A stretch of 23,722 nucleotides of DNA from a virus, in the IMG/VR virus record IMGVR_UViG_3300028654_000069, positions 1 to 23,722 of that record; one strand, given 5' to 3'. The notes under the pieces were generated by a model. It did not search any database, was not told where the DNA came from, and was given only the letters and a program-made list of their open reading frames with translations. Made by a program: the position numbers and the translations under genes. How positions within the stretch are numbered: position 1 is the stretch's first letter; each line of letters opens with the position of its first letter. Shown here piece after piece: positions 13,725 to 20,385 of the stretch.

Positions 13725-14054
13725 AAAGATCTATTCTCTTTCAAAGTTAAGCCGTTGATTAATCATACTACGCCATTTACTCCTACCGTCCAAGAGGATC
13801 CGCGTACTGTTCAATCCGTTAAGAATGTGCGTAAAGCCTTTGAGCAACAAGCATTTGAGATAGAAGTCAGAGCGCGTAAAGCGCATGCAGCTGAATGCGA
13901 TGATACGTTTAGTTGCACAGCTGAGCCATGTTTTATCAGAGAGCCTGATAAGATCGTGAAAACTGAAACTGTTTCTGCTGAGTCTTATAATGAAAGACGC
14001 AAGAGGAATATGAAGCGAATTAAAGATATGAATAAGAAAAATAAATCTTCTTGA
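13710..14054 (+). CDS. Hypothetical basic protein, 114 aa
   Basis: The start MFEWIKDLFSFKVKPLINHT follows GGGAG at a seven-base spacing. The N-terminus is amphipathic, the middle is helical (NVRKAFEQQAFEIEVRARKA), a small Cys cluster follows, and the C-terminus is strongly basic (ERRKRNMKRIKDMNKKNKSS), suggesting nucleic-acid contact. It directly precedes the portal gene. Confidence 0.6.
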   Translation: MFEWIKDLFSFKVKPLINHTTPFTPTVQEDPRTVQSVKNVRKAFEQQAFEIEVRARKAHAAECDDTFSCTAEPCFIREPDKIVKTETVSAESYNERRKRNMKRIKDMNKKNKSS

Positions 14055-14119
14055 TATAAGAGCAGCAGCATTCTACAATGGGTAAAAATTACTTTTATCT
14101 TAATAAAAGGATGTGGTAG

Positions 14120-16409
14120 ATGCTGTTTCCCCAACTTGGCCCGCAATATTACGATGAGAAAGATAAAGCTATTCTCTCGCGTATGGAGGCTTTTTATGCA
14201 GAAGCTATTACGATAAACCAATCGTTTTGGTCAGAGGCTAGACATATTGGCCTCTTTAAACTTTCTCTAATTGACTTGGAACCGCTAACGTAAAGTCGAG
14301 CGCGACAGGGCGGAAGGCAATGAAGCCACCGTGAACGACTGAGTGAGAAGGCCCAGAAATGGGATGCGACAGTCTGAGCACTATGGAGACATAGTGAGGG
14401 AGATCCGAAGAGGTTTCCCCGCCTAGCAATAGGTCATAAAAGTAACAGAAAAGGATACTGATACTCGATTCTTTAGCGGAGATCAAACGCTTTGGACGGA
14501 TCTTTATGGTAATCTTCCTGCAAATAGGCGGAGGCAGTTTAACTTCAATCGTATTCGCCGTGTAGTGAATATGATCTCTGGTCATCAGCGCCGTAATCGC
14601 AAGTCTACTATCGTTACTCCTGAAGAGAATGCTAACTCTGAAACAGCAGATCAATTTACTAAAGTCATGCTTTGGTGTAATAACCAAGCTAATGTTCTCG
14701 AGACAATCTCTGATGCATTCCAAGGAGCATTAGTAACCGGAATGAACTTCCTGCACGTCTGGGTAGATTATAGATCAGATCCTGTTTCAGGTAATATTAA
14801 AGTTGACCATGTCCCCTATAATGGCTTTATGGTTGATCCTTACTTTAAGAAAAAGGATATGAGCGATTGCAATTATGTTTGGCGCCGTTCATATGTAACC
14901 AAGCGAGAAGCGATATCTCTTCTTCCTGCGCATACTGATGAGATACTTGGATTAACTTCAAATGATACTGGCTCTGCTCGTGATAGCAAGTTTCAATTTC
15001 AAGTTGAATCTTACAATATGGGCTACAAGAACCTTTTAACGTATGATGAGTTCTATTATAGAGATTATCGCACGCAGAAGATGTTAGTTGATAGTCAAAC
15101 TGGTGAAGTAATGGAATGGCGGTTTGATAATGACGAAGGTCTTCGACTATTCCTTCAACAATATCCAACCATTACATTGATAGAACAGGAAATCCCAACG
15201 GTTAAGCTTGCTATTGTTGTGCAGGGTAAGGTTATGTATCACGGGCCAAATCCCGTAGGCATTGATCAATATCCCTTTGTTCCAGTACTGGCTTATTATG
15301 AGCCCCAGATGCCCTATTTTCCGTTCCGCATACAGGGCGTTGTTCGTGGTTTAAGAGACTCTCAGTACTTATATAATCGTCGTCGTATCATTGAATTAGA
15401 TATCTTAGAGTCTCAAATAAACTCTGGGTATATCTATAAAGAGAACGCGCTGGTTAATCCGAAGGATATATTCTTATCCGGTCAGGGTCGTGGGCTTGCG
15501 CTTAAAGATGAAGCTCAGATGACTGACGTTCAGAAGATTCCATCTCCTGGTATAGATCCTTCAATGATTCAGCTTTCTGAATTGTTAGCGAAAGAAATTC
15601 AGGAGGTTGCGGGTGTTTCTGATGAGTTACTTGGCTTTGATAATAAGGATACGTTGTCTGGTTATCATGCCATGCTTAAGCAATCTGCTTCTACTACTAC
15701 GTTACAAATATTATTTGATCAGCTTGATGGAGCGCAAAAACAATTAGGTAAGATATTCTTGGATGTAATTCAGGCTAACTTCACGCCAGGAAAGATACAG
15801 AACATTCTTGGTGGTGAGCAACCGACTGAAGAATTCTATACTAAGGCTTTTGGTAATTATAATGCGGTTGTTGAAGAAGGTTTAAATACTGCTACTCAGC
15901 GACAAATGCAGTTTGGTCAGATGTTAATGTTGAAAGAAGCGGGCGTTCCTATTACTGCGCAAGATCTTATGGAAGCAGCGACTATTCAGAATAAGAAGAA
16001 GATTGTTGAAAATGCCAAGAGACAAGAAGAGCAAGCAATGCAAGCTCAGCAAATGCAGATGCAAGCAGCTATGGAAGAGCAGCAAGCAAGAACTAACCTT
16101 GCACATGCAAGAGCAGATGCAGATCGTGGCTTGGGCGTAGAACGTTTAAGCAGAGTGCAGGAGAATCAGGCACTTGCGCAAGAGCGTAGAGCTGAGGCTG
16201 AAAAAGATAACGAAATCGCTTTACTCAATTTTGTTAAAGCGCTAAAAGAAATAGAGAGTGTTGATCTAGCTCACCTTGAAAAACTTATCACGCTTAGTAA
16301 CGTGCTCAAATCAGAGCAGCGTGTTGAGAATGTTAAGGATGAAATAGAACAAACGCCACAACAACAGCCTGTTGAAAATAAAACCCCAGCGCAGAGTGTA
16401 TCTGCGTAG
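14120..16409 (+). CDS. P22-type portal protein, 691 aa, interrupted by a group I intron
   Basis: The exons are 14120-14239 and 14454-16409. Joined, residues 32-52 read INQSFWSEA then DTDTRFFSGDQT; this is the conserved N-terminal block of P22-like portals (...FW-x-EA-DxDTRF-x-x-GDQ). Later blocks are RRVVNMISGHQRRNRKSTIV, GMNFLHVWVDY, VDHVPYNGFMVDPYFKK and YPFVPVLAYYEPQM. The C-terminal ~200 residues are Gln-rich coiled coil (QQMQMQAAMEEQQA), the barrel region. Portals form the dodecameric DNA channel at one capsid vertex and dock the terminase. Without intron removal, translation stops 18 codons into the intron. An internal GTG at 14565 merely continues exon 2. The Shine-Dalgarno is AAAAGG. 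Confidence 0.9.
14240..14453 (+). ncRNA. Group I self-splicing intron in the portal gene, 214 nt, no ORF
   Basis: P1 forms between exon GAGGCU (14234-14239) and guide GGCCUC (14249-14254), with the required U-G pair at the splice site. P10 forms between UAUU (14245-14248) and exon GAUA (14454-14457). P3 is CUUUCUC with GAGAAGG; P7 is CGACUG with CAGUCUG; P8 is CCC/GGG; P9 is a CACUAUG/CAUAGUG hairpin. The intron ends in G (...AACAGAAAAG). The ATTGACTTGGAA element and the GGTCATAAAAGTAACAG end are shared with the two capsid introns. Removing it restores the frame and the conserved portal block exactly. Confidence 0.9.
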
Positions 16410-16467
16410 TTTAGAGGGATAACCTTGCAGCGCGAAAGCGGACTGTAGTTACTACGAAGGAGCCACT

Positions 16468-16713
16468 ATGGCAAGACATTATGGATCTAAAGGAATGGAT
16501 CCTCGACGTCATCAAGAAATGAAAGACGCGGGGATGATCTCTGAAGATCATTCAGCTACTGCGAATCTTCCTCAACAAGTTAAGTATCATGATTGGCCAC
16601 AAGCAAGTCATTATACTGACTATGGTTTGGATGACACCATTAAAGGTATCGACAAACAAGAGAACGAAGATGAACGTGGCATGAAGCGTCATATGCAACG
16701 CGGGAAGTACTAA
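16468..16713 (+). CDS. Small virion-cluster protein, 81 aa
   Basis: MARHYGSKGMDPRRHQEMKD... has Shine-Dalgarno GAAGGAG and no membrane segment. It is charged and His-rich, with motif GLDDTIKGIDKQ. Small proteins starting MAR-x-YG and containing DDTI-x-GID are, from memory, common next to P22-type portals; their function is not known to me. The 58-base gap before it holds short inverted repeats. Confidence 0.65.
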   Translation: MARHYGSKGMDPRRHQEMKDAGMISEDHSATANLPQQVKYHDWPQASHYTDYGLDDTIKGIDKQENEDERGMKRHMQRGKY

Positions 16714-16714
16714 T

Positions 16715-16864
16715 ATGCCAGCTGCGCCAAGACCTAACAAAAAAGCTACCGCTATAGCTTTCGATCTCCTTGGAGTTCCTGCTAATCTTCGCGAGAAGAA
16801 GACAGCGCTCCAAAAGAGAATAGATCGGCGTCTGTTATATGATGATACTCAACGAGTTCGTTAA
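16715..16864 (+). CDS. Small basic protein, 49 aa
   Basis: MPAAPRPNKKATAIAFDLLG... reads to DTQRVR and TAA. The Shine-Dalgarno sequence GGAAG lies in the end of the previous gene. The body is a basic amphipathic helix (REKKTALQKRIDRRLL). It fits exactly between the previous stop and a terminator hairpin. The function is unknown. Confidence 0.6.
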   Translation: MPAAPRPNKKATAIAFDLLGVPANLREKKTALQKRIDRRLLYDDTQRVR

Positions 16865-16873
16865 ACTGTGGGA

Positions 16874-16911
16874 GAGGGATACTGTGTATGGTCTGTATCC
16901 CTCTTTCATTT
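16874..16911 (+). terminator. Rho-independent terminator
   Basis: GAGGGATAC (16874-16882) pairs perfectly with GTATCCCTC (16895-16903), followed by TTTCATTTATT. It closes the portal sub-operon and lies just before the DUF6496 gene. Confidence 0.75.
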
Positions 16912-16923
16912 ATTAGGAATACA

Positions 16924-17280
16924 ATGGCAGAAAATAAAAAAGTAATCTCGCATCTTAAGGGCGATATAAAAACCTTTAAGAAAGAAGCCAAAGAAGATCG
17001 TGAACTCATGAAGTCTCTTAAACATAAGAAGCATGAACATGAAGAATCTAAGAAATACGAGAAAAAAGAGCATAAGAAAAAGGATCCGAAGAAACATGGA
17101 TCTAAGGAAAAAACTGAAGGCCGTTCTAAGATAAAGAAGGTAATGCACGAATTCAAAGAAGGAGAGTTGCATTCCGGATCAAAAAAGGGGCCTTTAGTCA
17201 CTAATCCTAAGCAAGCTATAGCAATTTCTATAAGTGAAGCGCGTAAATCAGGCGCTAAAATACCTAAGAAGAGCAAATAA
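16924..17280 (+). CDS. DUF6496-type lysine-rich virion protein, 118 aa
   Basis: The start MAENKKVISHLKGDIKTFKK is used because AGGA lies upstream; the in-frame ATG at 16888 is inside the terminator hairpin. Residues 20-75 are extremely Lys/Glu/His-rich. The C-terminal ~45 residues hold the recognisable block KIKKVMHEFKEGELHSGSKK, then GPLVTNPKQAIAISISEARK and SGAKIP, as in DUF6496. Proteins with this block occur in many phages and giant viruses and are probably DNA-binding or virion-packaged; the precise role is unknown. Confidence 0.75.
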   Translation: MAENKKVISHLKGDIKTFKKEAKEDRELMKSLKHKKHEHEESKKYEKKEHKKKDPKKHGSKEKTEGRSKIKKVMHEFKEGELHSGSKKGPLVTNPKQAIAISISEARKSGAKIPKKSK

Positions 17281-17311
17281 TAAAGATTTCCCTAAGGACT
17301 CTTCTACTACT

Positions 17312-17352
17312 GGGAGGCAGAGCCAAAATTCTGTCTCCCGTCTTTGCTTTTT
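17312..17352 (+). terminator. Rho-independent terminator
   Basis: GGGAGGCAGA (17312-17321) pairs with TCTGTCTCCC (17330-17339) with one wobble, followed by GTCTTTGCTTTTT. Confidence 0.75.
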
Positions 17353-17403
17353 AAGTAGAATTAAGTACTCTGAGCTCGAAAACACTCGATATAAGGGAGT
17401 ATA

Positions 17404-17943
17404 ATGACCAAGAAACAAACTATTGGCTCTGTATCATCAGAATTATCAAATAAAACCCCCGATTCACTCGATCCCATAGAGATTCAAAGAGCAACCGAAC
17501 AGGAATATCTCGACAATCTCATTTGGTGCGTTAAACACGCTCAGAAGAAAGTTGATTGTTCTGGAATAGAAGGACATGATGCATGCAAGAATCGTCCTGC
17601 CATGGACGGGGATTTCTACATAGCGGCACTTTTAAAGAAAGAGAAGCTTCTACAAAATGTGTTACGTAATTATTTTATTCCTACTCTTGCTTGTCCGACT
17701 CCTCATTTTGATCAAACCGTGTTCCGGTATAATAAAGATAAAGAGGATGTCGAATTTATGTGGGTTGTTCCCGACCAAGAGACATGTGAGATCTTCCTCG
17801 AGAACAAAGAGAAGATAGTTCCCGCAGAGCGAGGGCTTTTGAAGTTTGTTTTAGAATATTATGATGGAACTCTCTTTAATATGGCTAAGAAATTAAACGG
17901 CGAATCCCACTTTGCAGGATCTGCATTGGAGAAATCATTATGA
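17404..17943 (+). CDS. Hypothetical virion-cluster protein, 179 aa
   Basis: MTKKQTIGSVSSELSNKTPD... has a disordered N-terminus, a helical Cys-containing part (CVKHAQKKVDCSGIEGHDAC) and an alpha/beta C-terminal half (QTVFRYNKDKEDVEFMWVVP; LLKFVLEYYDGTLFNMAKKL). Its location between portal and scaffold genes suggests a structural or assembly role, but no family is recognised. Its stop overlaps the next ATG (ATGA). Confidence 0.65.
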   Translation: MTKKQTIGSVSSELSNKTPDSLDPIEIQRATEQEYLDNLIWCVKHAQKKVDCSGIEGHDACKNRPAMDGDFYIAALLKKEKLLQNVLRNYFIPTLACPTPHFDQTVFRYNKDKEDVEFMWVVPDQETCEIFLENKEKIVPAERGLLKFVLEYYDGTLFNMAKKLNGESHFAGSALEKSL

Positions 17944-18143
17944 TGTGTTATGGATGCAAGAAGGTTATTAAATCATATATAGAGTTATTTAATGATGATT
18001 CTAGAGAGTTTACGGATTACGGTTGCAGTAAATACTCTGAAACTAATAATAATAACCGGTATTGCATAGATATATTTGCTATGTATCTCATAAAAAAATT
18101 ATATCAAAAGGATTATTTAGAATTCGGGCAAAGAAGAGATTGA
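17940..18143 (+). CDS. Small Cys-containing protein, 67 aa
   Basis: It begins MMCYGCKKVIKSYIELFNDD, with a CxxC pair at the N-terminus and two further Cys (near 29 and 42) that could complete a zinc site. It is coupled to the previous gene by overlap. The function is unknown. A 15-codon ORF (18145-18192) follows; it has no clear RBS and is not called. Confidence 0.5.
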   Translation: MMCYGCKKVIKSYIELFNDDSREFTDYGCSKYSETNNNNRYCIDIFAMYLIKKLYQKDYLEFGQRRD

Positions 18144-18193
18144 TATGATATGGCGTACATACAAAGAAAAGCCTGATTGGAAAAAACAATAAA

Positions 18194-18451
18194 ATGAGCT
18201 ATTTCTCTTGCGGTCATTTTTCTGAGGAAGAAATTCATAAATGGTTAGATAATTTCCTTCCTGGTTATACTATTGAAAGAAAAATAGAATCATTTTCTGG
18301 TCCCGCCTGGTGCAAACAATGTTGTGATAATAGGAATGCTCATTTTAGAAAGAATTGGAATGCAGAAGAAGAATTTAGAGGGATGAGTACTGAGTTAGCA
18401 CGATATAAAACTCAATATTATAATCTTAAAAAAAAGTTAAAAGGAAATTAG
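18194..18451 (+). CDS. Small putative zinc-binding protein, 85 aa
   Basis: MSYFSCGHFSEEEIHKWLDN... has CGH near the start and a CKQCC cluster near residue 40, spaced like a CHCC zinc finger. It is followed by a basic helix (YNLKKKLKGN). It ends two bases before the scaffold gene. No clear Shine-Dalgarno precedes it. The function is unknown. Confidence 0.5.
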   Translation: MSYFSCGHFSEEEIHKWLDNFLPGYTIERKIESFSGPAWCKQCCDNRNAHFRKNWNAEEEFRGMSTELARYKTQYYNLKKKLKGN

Positions 18452-18452
18452 T

Positions 18453-19382
18453 ATGGCAATCGGCAAACAACTAAATAATAAAAGCTTTTACGCAAACTCA
18501 CAAGGCGCATCAGGCGCACCTGATATAGCTATGCCTCCGCTAGATCATACTCCTGCTATTGCTACTGCAGCGCCAGATCCATGGCAAGCGCAGCAAATGC
18601 AGCAGCAAGAATCCAATCCTTTTGGTGCAGTTCCTGAAGAGTTGCCTCAAGAAGTTCAGCAAGAGATGCAGCAAATGCAGCAGCAAGAAGAACCAGAAGC
18701 TCAAGAACAAGAGCAACCAGTTCAGCAAGAACATCGCAAGCCCTCTCCCAATGAATCGTTTAAGGCAGTGAAAGATGCAAAAGAGCGCGCTGAAAGAGAG
18801 CGTGATGCAATGCTTGCTCAAATGCTTGAAATGCAACAGCGTATTCAATCAATGCAGCAGCCAAAGCAACAAGAAGAACCAGTAGAAGATTATGATATTG
18901 ATATCGAGTCTGATGCATTAGCTGAAGGCAAGCATCTTAAAAAGCTGGTAGCAAAGCAAAAAGCAATGGAGAAGCAGCTTAAAGCATATCAAGCAATGTC
19001 TGAAGAAACAGCTGTTGAAGCACGTATTCGTTCTCAGTATCCTGACTTTGAGAAAGTAGTATCTAAAGAGAACGTAGATATGCTGGTTGCTCAGTATCCA
19101 GACATAGCAAATACACTCAGAAACACGCCAGATATGTATAACAAAGCAGCATCTACTTACACGATTATCAAGAACTTTGGCATCCATAAAGATACGCCTA
19201 AATATGAAGCTGATCGTGCCAAGGCCGTATCGAATGCTCAAAAGCCAAGACCTTTAGCTTCAGTGAATCCAACTCAAGGTGATAGCCCTCTTTCTAAGGC
19301 GAATGCATTTGCTAATGGCATGACTGAAGATCTCAAGAAGCAACTAAGAGAAGAGATGTATGCTGCTAGAAAAGCTATGTAA
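18453..19382 (+). CDS. Probable capsid scaffolding protein, 309 aa
   Basis: The N-terminal ~100 residues are Gln/Pro/Glu-rich and disordered (repeats of QQMQQQE type). A coiled coil covers about 103-180 (VKDAKERAERERDAMLAQML; KKLVAKQKAMEKQLKAYQAM). A helical domain (IRSQYPDFEKVVSKENVDML; YNKAASTYTIIKNFGI) and a basic C-terminal helix (DLKKQLREEMYAARKAM) finish the protein. An acidic, disordered plus coiled-coil build with a basic C-terminal helix just upstream of the capsid gene is classic for scaffolds. They guide capsid assembly and then leave. The assignment is by composition and position. Confidence 0.7.
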   Translation: MAIGKQLNNKSFYANSQGASGAPDIAMPPLDHTPAIATAAPDPWQAQQMQQQESNPFGAVPEELPQEVQQEMQQMQQQEEPEAQEQEQPVQQEHRKPSPNESFKAVKDAKERAERERDAMLAQMLEMQQRIQSMQQPKQQEEPVEDYDIDIESDALAEGKHLKKLVAKQKAMEKQLKAYQAMSEETAVEARIRSQYPDFEKVVSKENVDMLVAQYPDIANTLRNTPDMYNKAASTYTIIKNFGIHKDTPKYEADRAKAVSNAQKPRPLASVNPTQGDSPLSKANAFANGMTEDLKKQLREEMYAARKAM

Positions 19383-19390
19383 GGATTAAT

Positions 19391-19732
19391 ATGAGATTAA
19401 CAGAACAACAATCGGCATTTGCGCGTGACGTTGCGAAACTCATCAATTGGATATTTGATAATGGCTTCTCCGTTACCCTCGGAGAGGCCCTCAGAACGCC
19501 AGAACAAGCTGAGCTCTATGCTAAGGAAGGTAAAGGAATAAAAGATAGCCTGCATTGCAAAAAGCTTGCTATAGACCTTAATCTTTTTGATCATGAAGGT
19601 CATTATCTAAGCGATACCAAATCTTATGAGGAGTTTGGTGTTTTCTGGGAAGGTCTTAACCCACTCAATCGATGGGGTGGAAGATTTACTCGTGCAGATG
19701 GCAATCATTTTCAGCGCAATTTGATGGAATAA
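19391..19732 (+). CDS. M15-family peptidase endolysin, 113 aa
   Basis: A compact M15 (D-Ala-D-Ala carboxypeptidase-like) fold is indicated by SLHCKKLAIDLNLF (His55 and Asp62) and the C-terminal RADGNHFQ (His106), the three zinc ligands of the family. EALRTPEQAELYAKEG is the usual preceding helix. Such enzymes cut peptide cross-links in peptidoglycan, either at lysis or as a virion-borne lysin. No signal peptide is visible, so a holin or pinholin would be needed for release. Its place between scaffold and capsid genes is unusual for a lysis gene and leaves open a virion role. The antisense HNH gene overlaps its last 22 bases. Confidence 0.85.
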   Translation: MRLTEQQSAFARDVAKLINWIFDNGFSVTLGEALRTPEQAELYAKEGKGIKDSLHCKKLAIDLNLFDHEGHYLSDTKSYEEFGVFWEGLNPLNRWGGRFTRADGNHFQRNLME

Positions 19733-20136
19733 GTTTCTTGAGTATGATGGAACTTGCATAACCATGTAACTTTAAGCCAGTTTTCTTTCTCATAGGAAGA
19801 ATGATGTGCTTCTGCGATAGGGTTTTTGCATTCTTTGCATGGTTGTTTAAATAATCTTCCATCCCGAATTGCATTACTCACAGCCGTATGAGCCGATCGT
19901 TTATTTTTATTTAATTGGCGCCATTTAATTATTGCTTTAGCTCTAACGTTTCTGCCATTTTTAACAAGCCATTGTCTATAATTATCTTTACCTTTACTGC
20001 TGTGTCGATATTCACGACATTTAGCGTTGTAGCAAATTTTACATCGAGAAAATGGAATATTAAATCGTTTGTCCCAATTAAATTCTGAAAATGACTTTGT
20101 AATTTTGCATATTGTACATGCTCTTTTTTGTTCCAT
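19711..20136 (-). CDS. Free-standing HNH homing-type endonuclease, 141 aa
   Basis: The N-terminus holds a zinc finger (CTIC at 7-10, CKIC at 32-35). The C-terminal HNH domain shows C100-x-x-C103, AEAHHSSY (His111/His112), WLKVTWLC (Cys127) and HH (130-131), the ββα-metal active site with structural zinc. A basic helix lies between the two. This type of small HNH enzyme is a selfish mobile gene in phages. It runs against all neighbouring genes, overlaps the endolysin's end and has no ORF on its own strand nearby, as expected for a late insertion. It may promote spread of itself or of the nearby capsid introns. Confidence 0.85.
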   Translation of the reverse strand: MEQKRACTICKITKSFSEFNWDKRFNIPFSRCKICYNAKCREYRHSSKGKDNYRQWLVKNGRNVRAKAIIKWRQLNKNKRSAHTAVSNAIRDGRLFKQPCKECKNPIAEAHHSSYEKENWLKVTWLCKFHHTQETYSIKLR

Positions 20137-20195
20137 ATATATAGTATATCATTTTGAGTTTTAGCATGAAACCATTTTGAAAGAAGAGAACAATC

Positions 20196-20224
20196 TTGAA
20201 ATATTAGGATAACAATCGTATAGT
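20196..20224 (+). promoter_or_regulatory. Sigma70-type promoter for the capsid gene
   Basis: TTGAAA (20196-20201) and TATAGT (20219-20224) have a 17-base spacing. It lies 160 bases upstream of the capsid ATG and would give the capsid its own message with a long leader. Confidence 0.55.
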
Positions 20225-20270
20225 AGTAGCCAGCAAGAAAAGAAGTCGCGAATCTTTAATGCCAATTCTT

Positions 20271-20342
20271 GGACCCAAAAGCCTTTCAGGACCTGGTCCT
20301 ACCTGAATATTCGGACCCAAAAGCCTTTTTAAGAACTGGTCC
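20271..20342 (+). repeat. Two ~30-bp direct repeats, each a hairpin, in the capsid mRNA leader
   Basis: GGACCCAAAAGCCTTT occurs at 20271-20286 and 20313-20328. Each copy continues into CTGGTCC, ending at 20299 and 20342. GGACC at the start of each unit pairs with GGTCC at its end. They lie between the promoter and the capsid ATG. Roles in mRNA stability or as protein-binding sites are possible. Confidence 0.75.
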
Positions 20343-20385
20343 AGCTTAAAGTCGATGTTAATAAACATTTTCTTTAAGGAATAAT

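Noticed and set aside
18145-18192. A 15-aa ORF (MIWRTYKEKPDWKKQ) between two called genes
   Set aside because: The composition is plausible, but there is no convincing Shine-Dalgarno and the length gives no statistical support.
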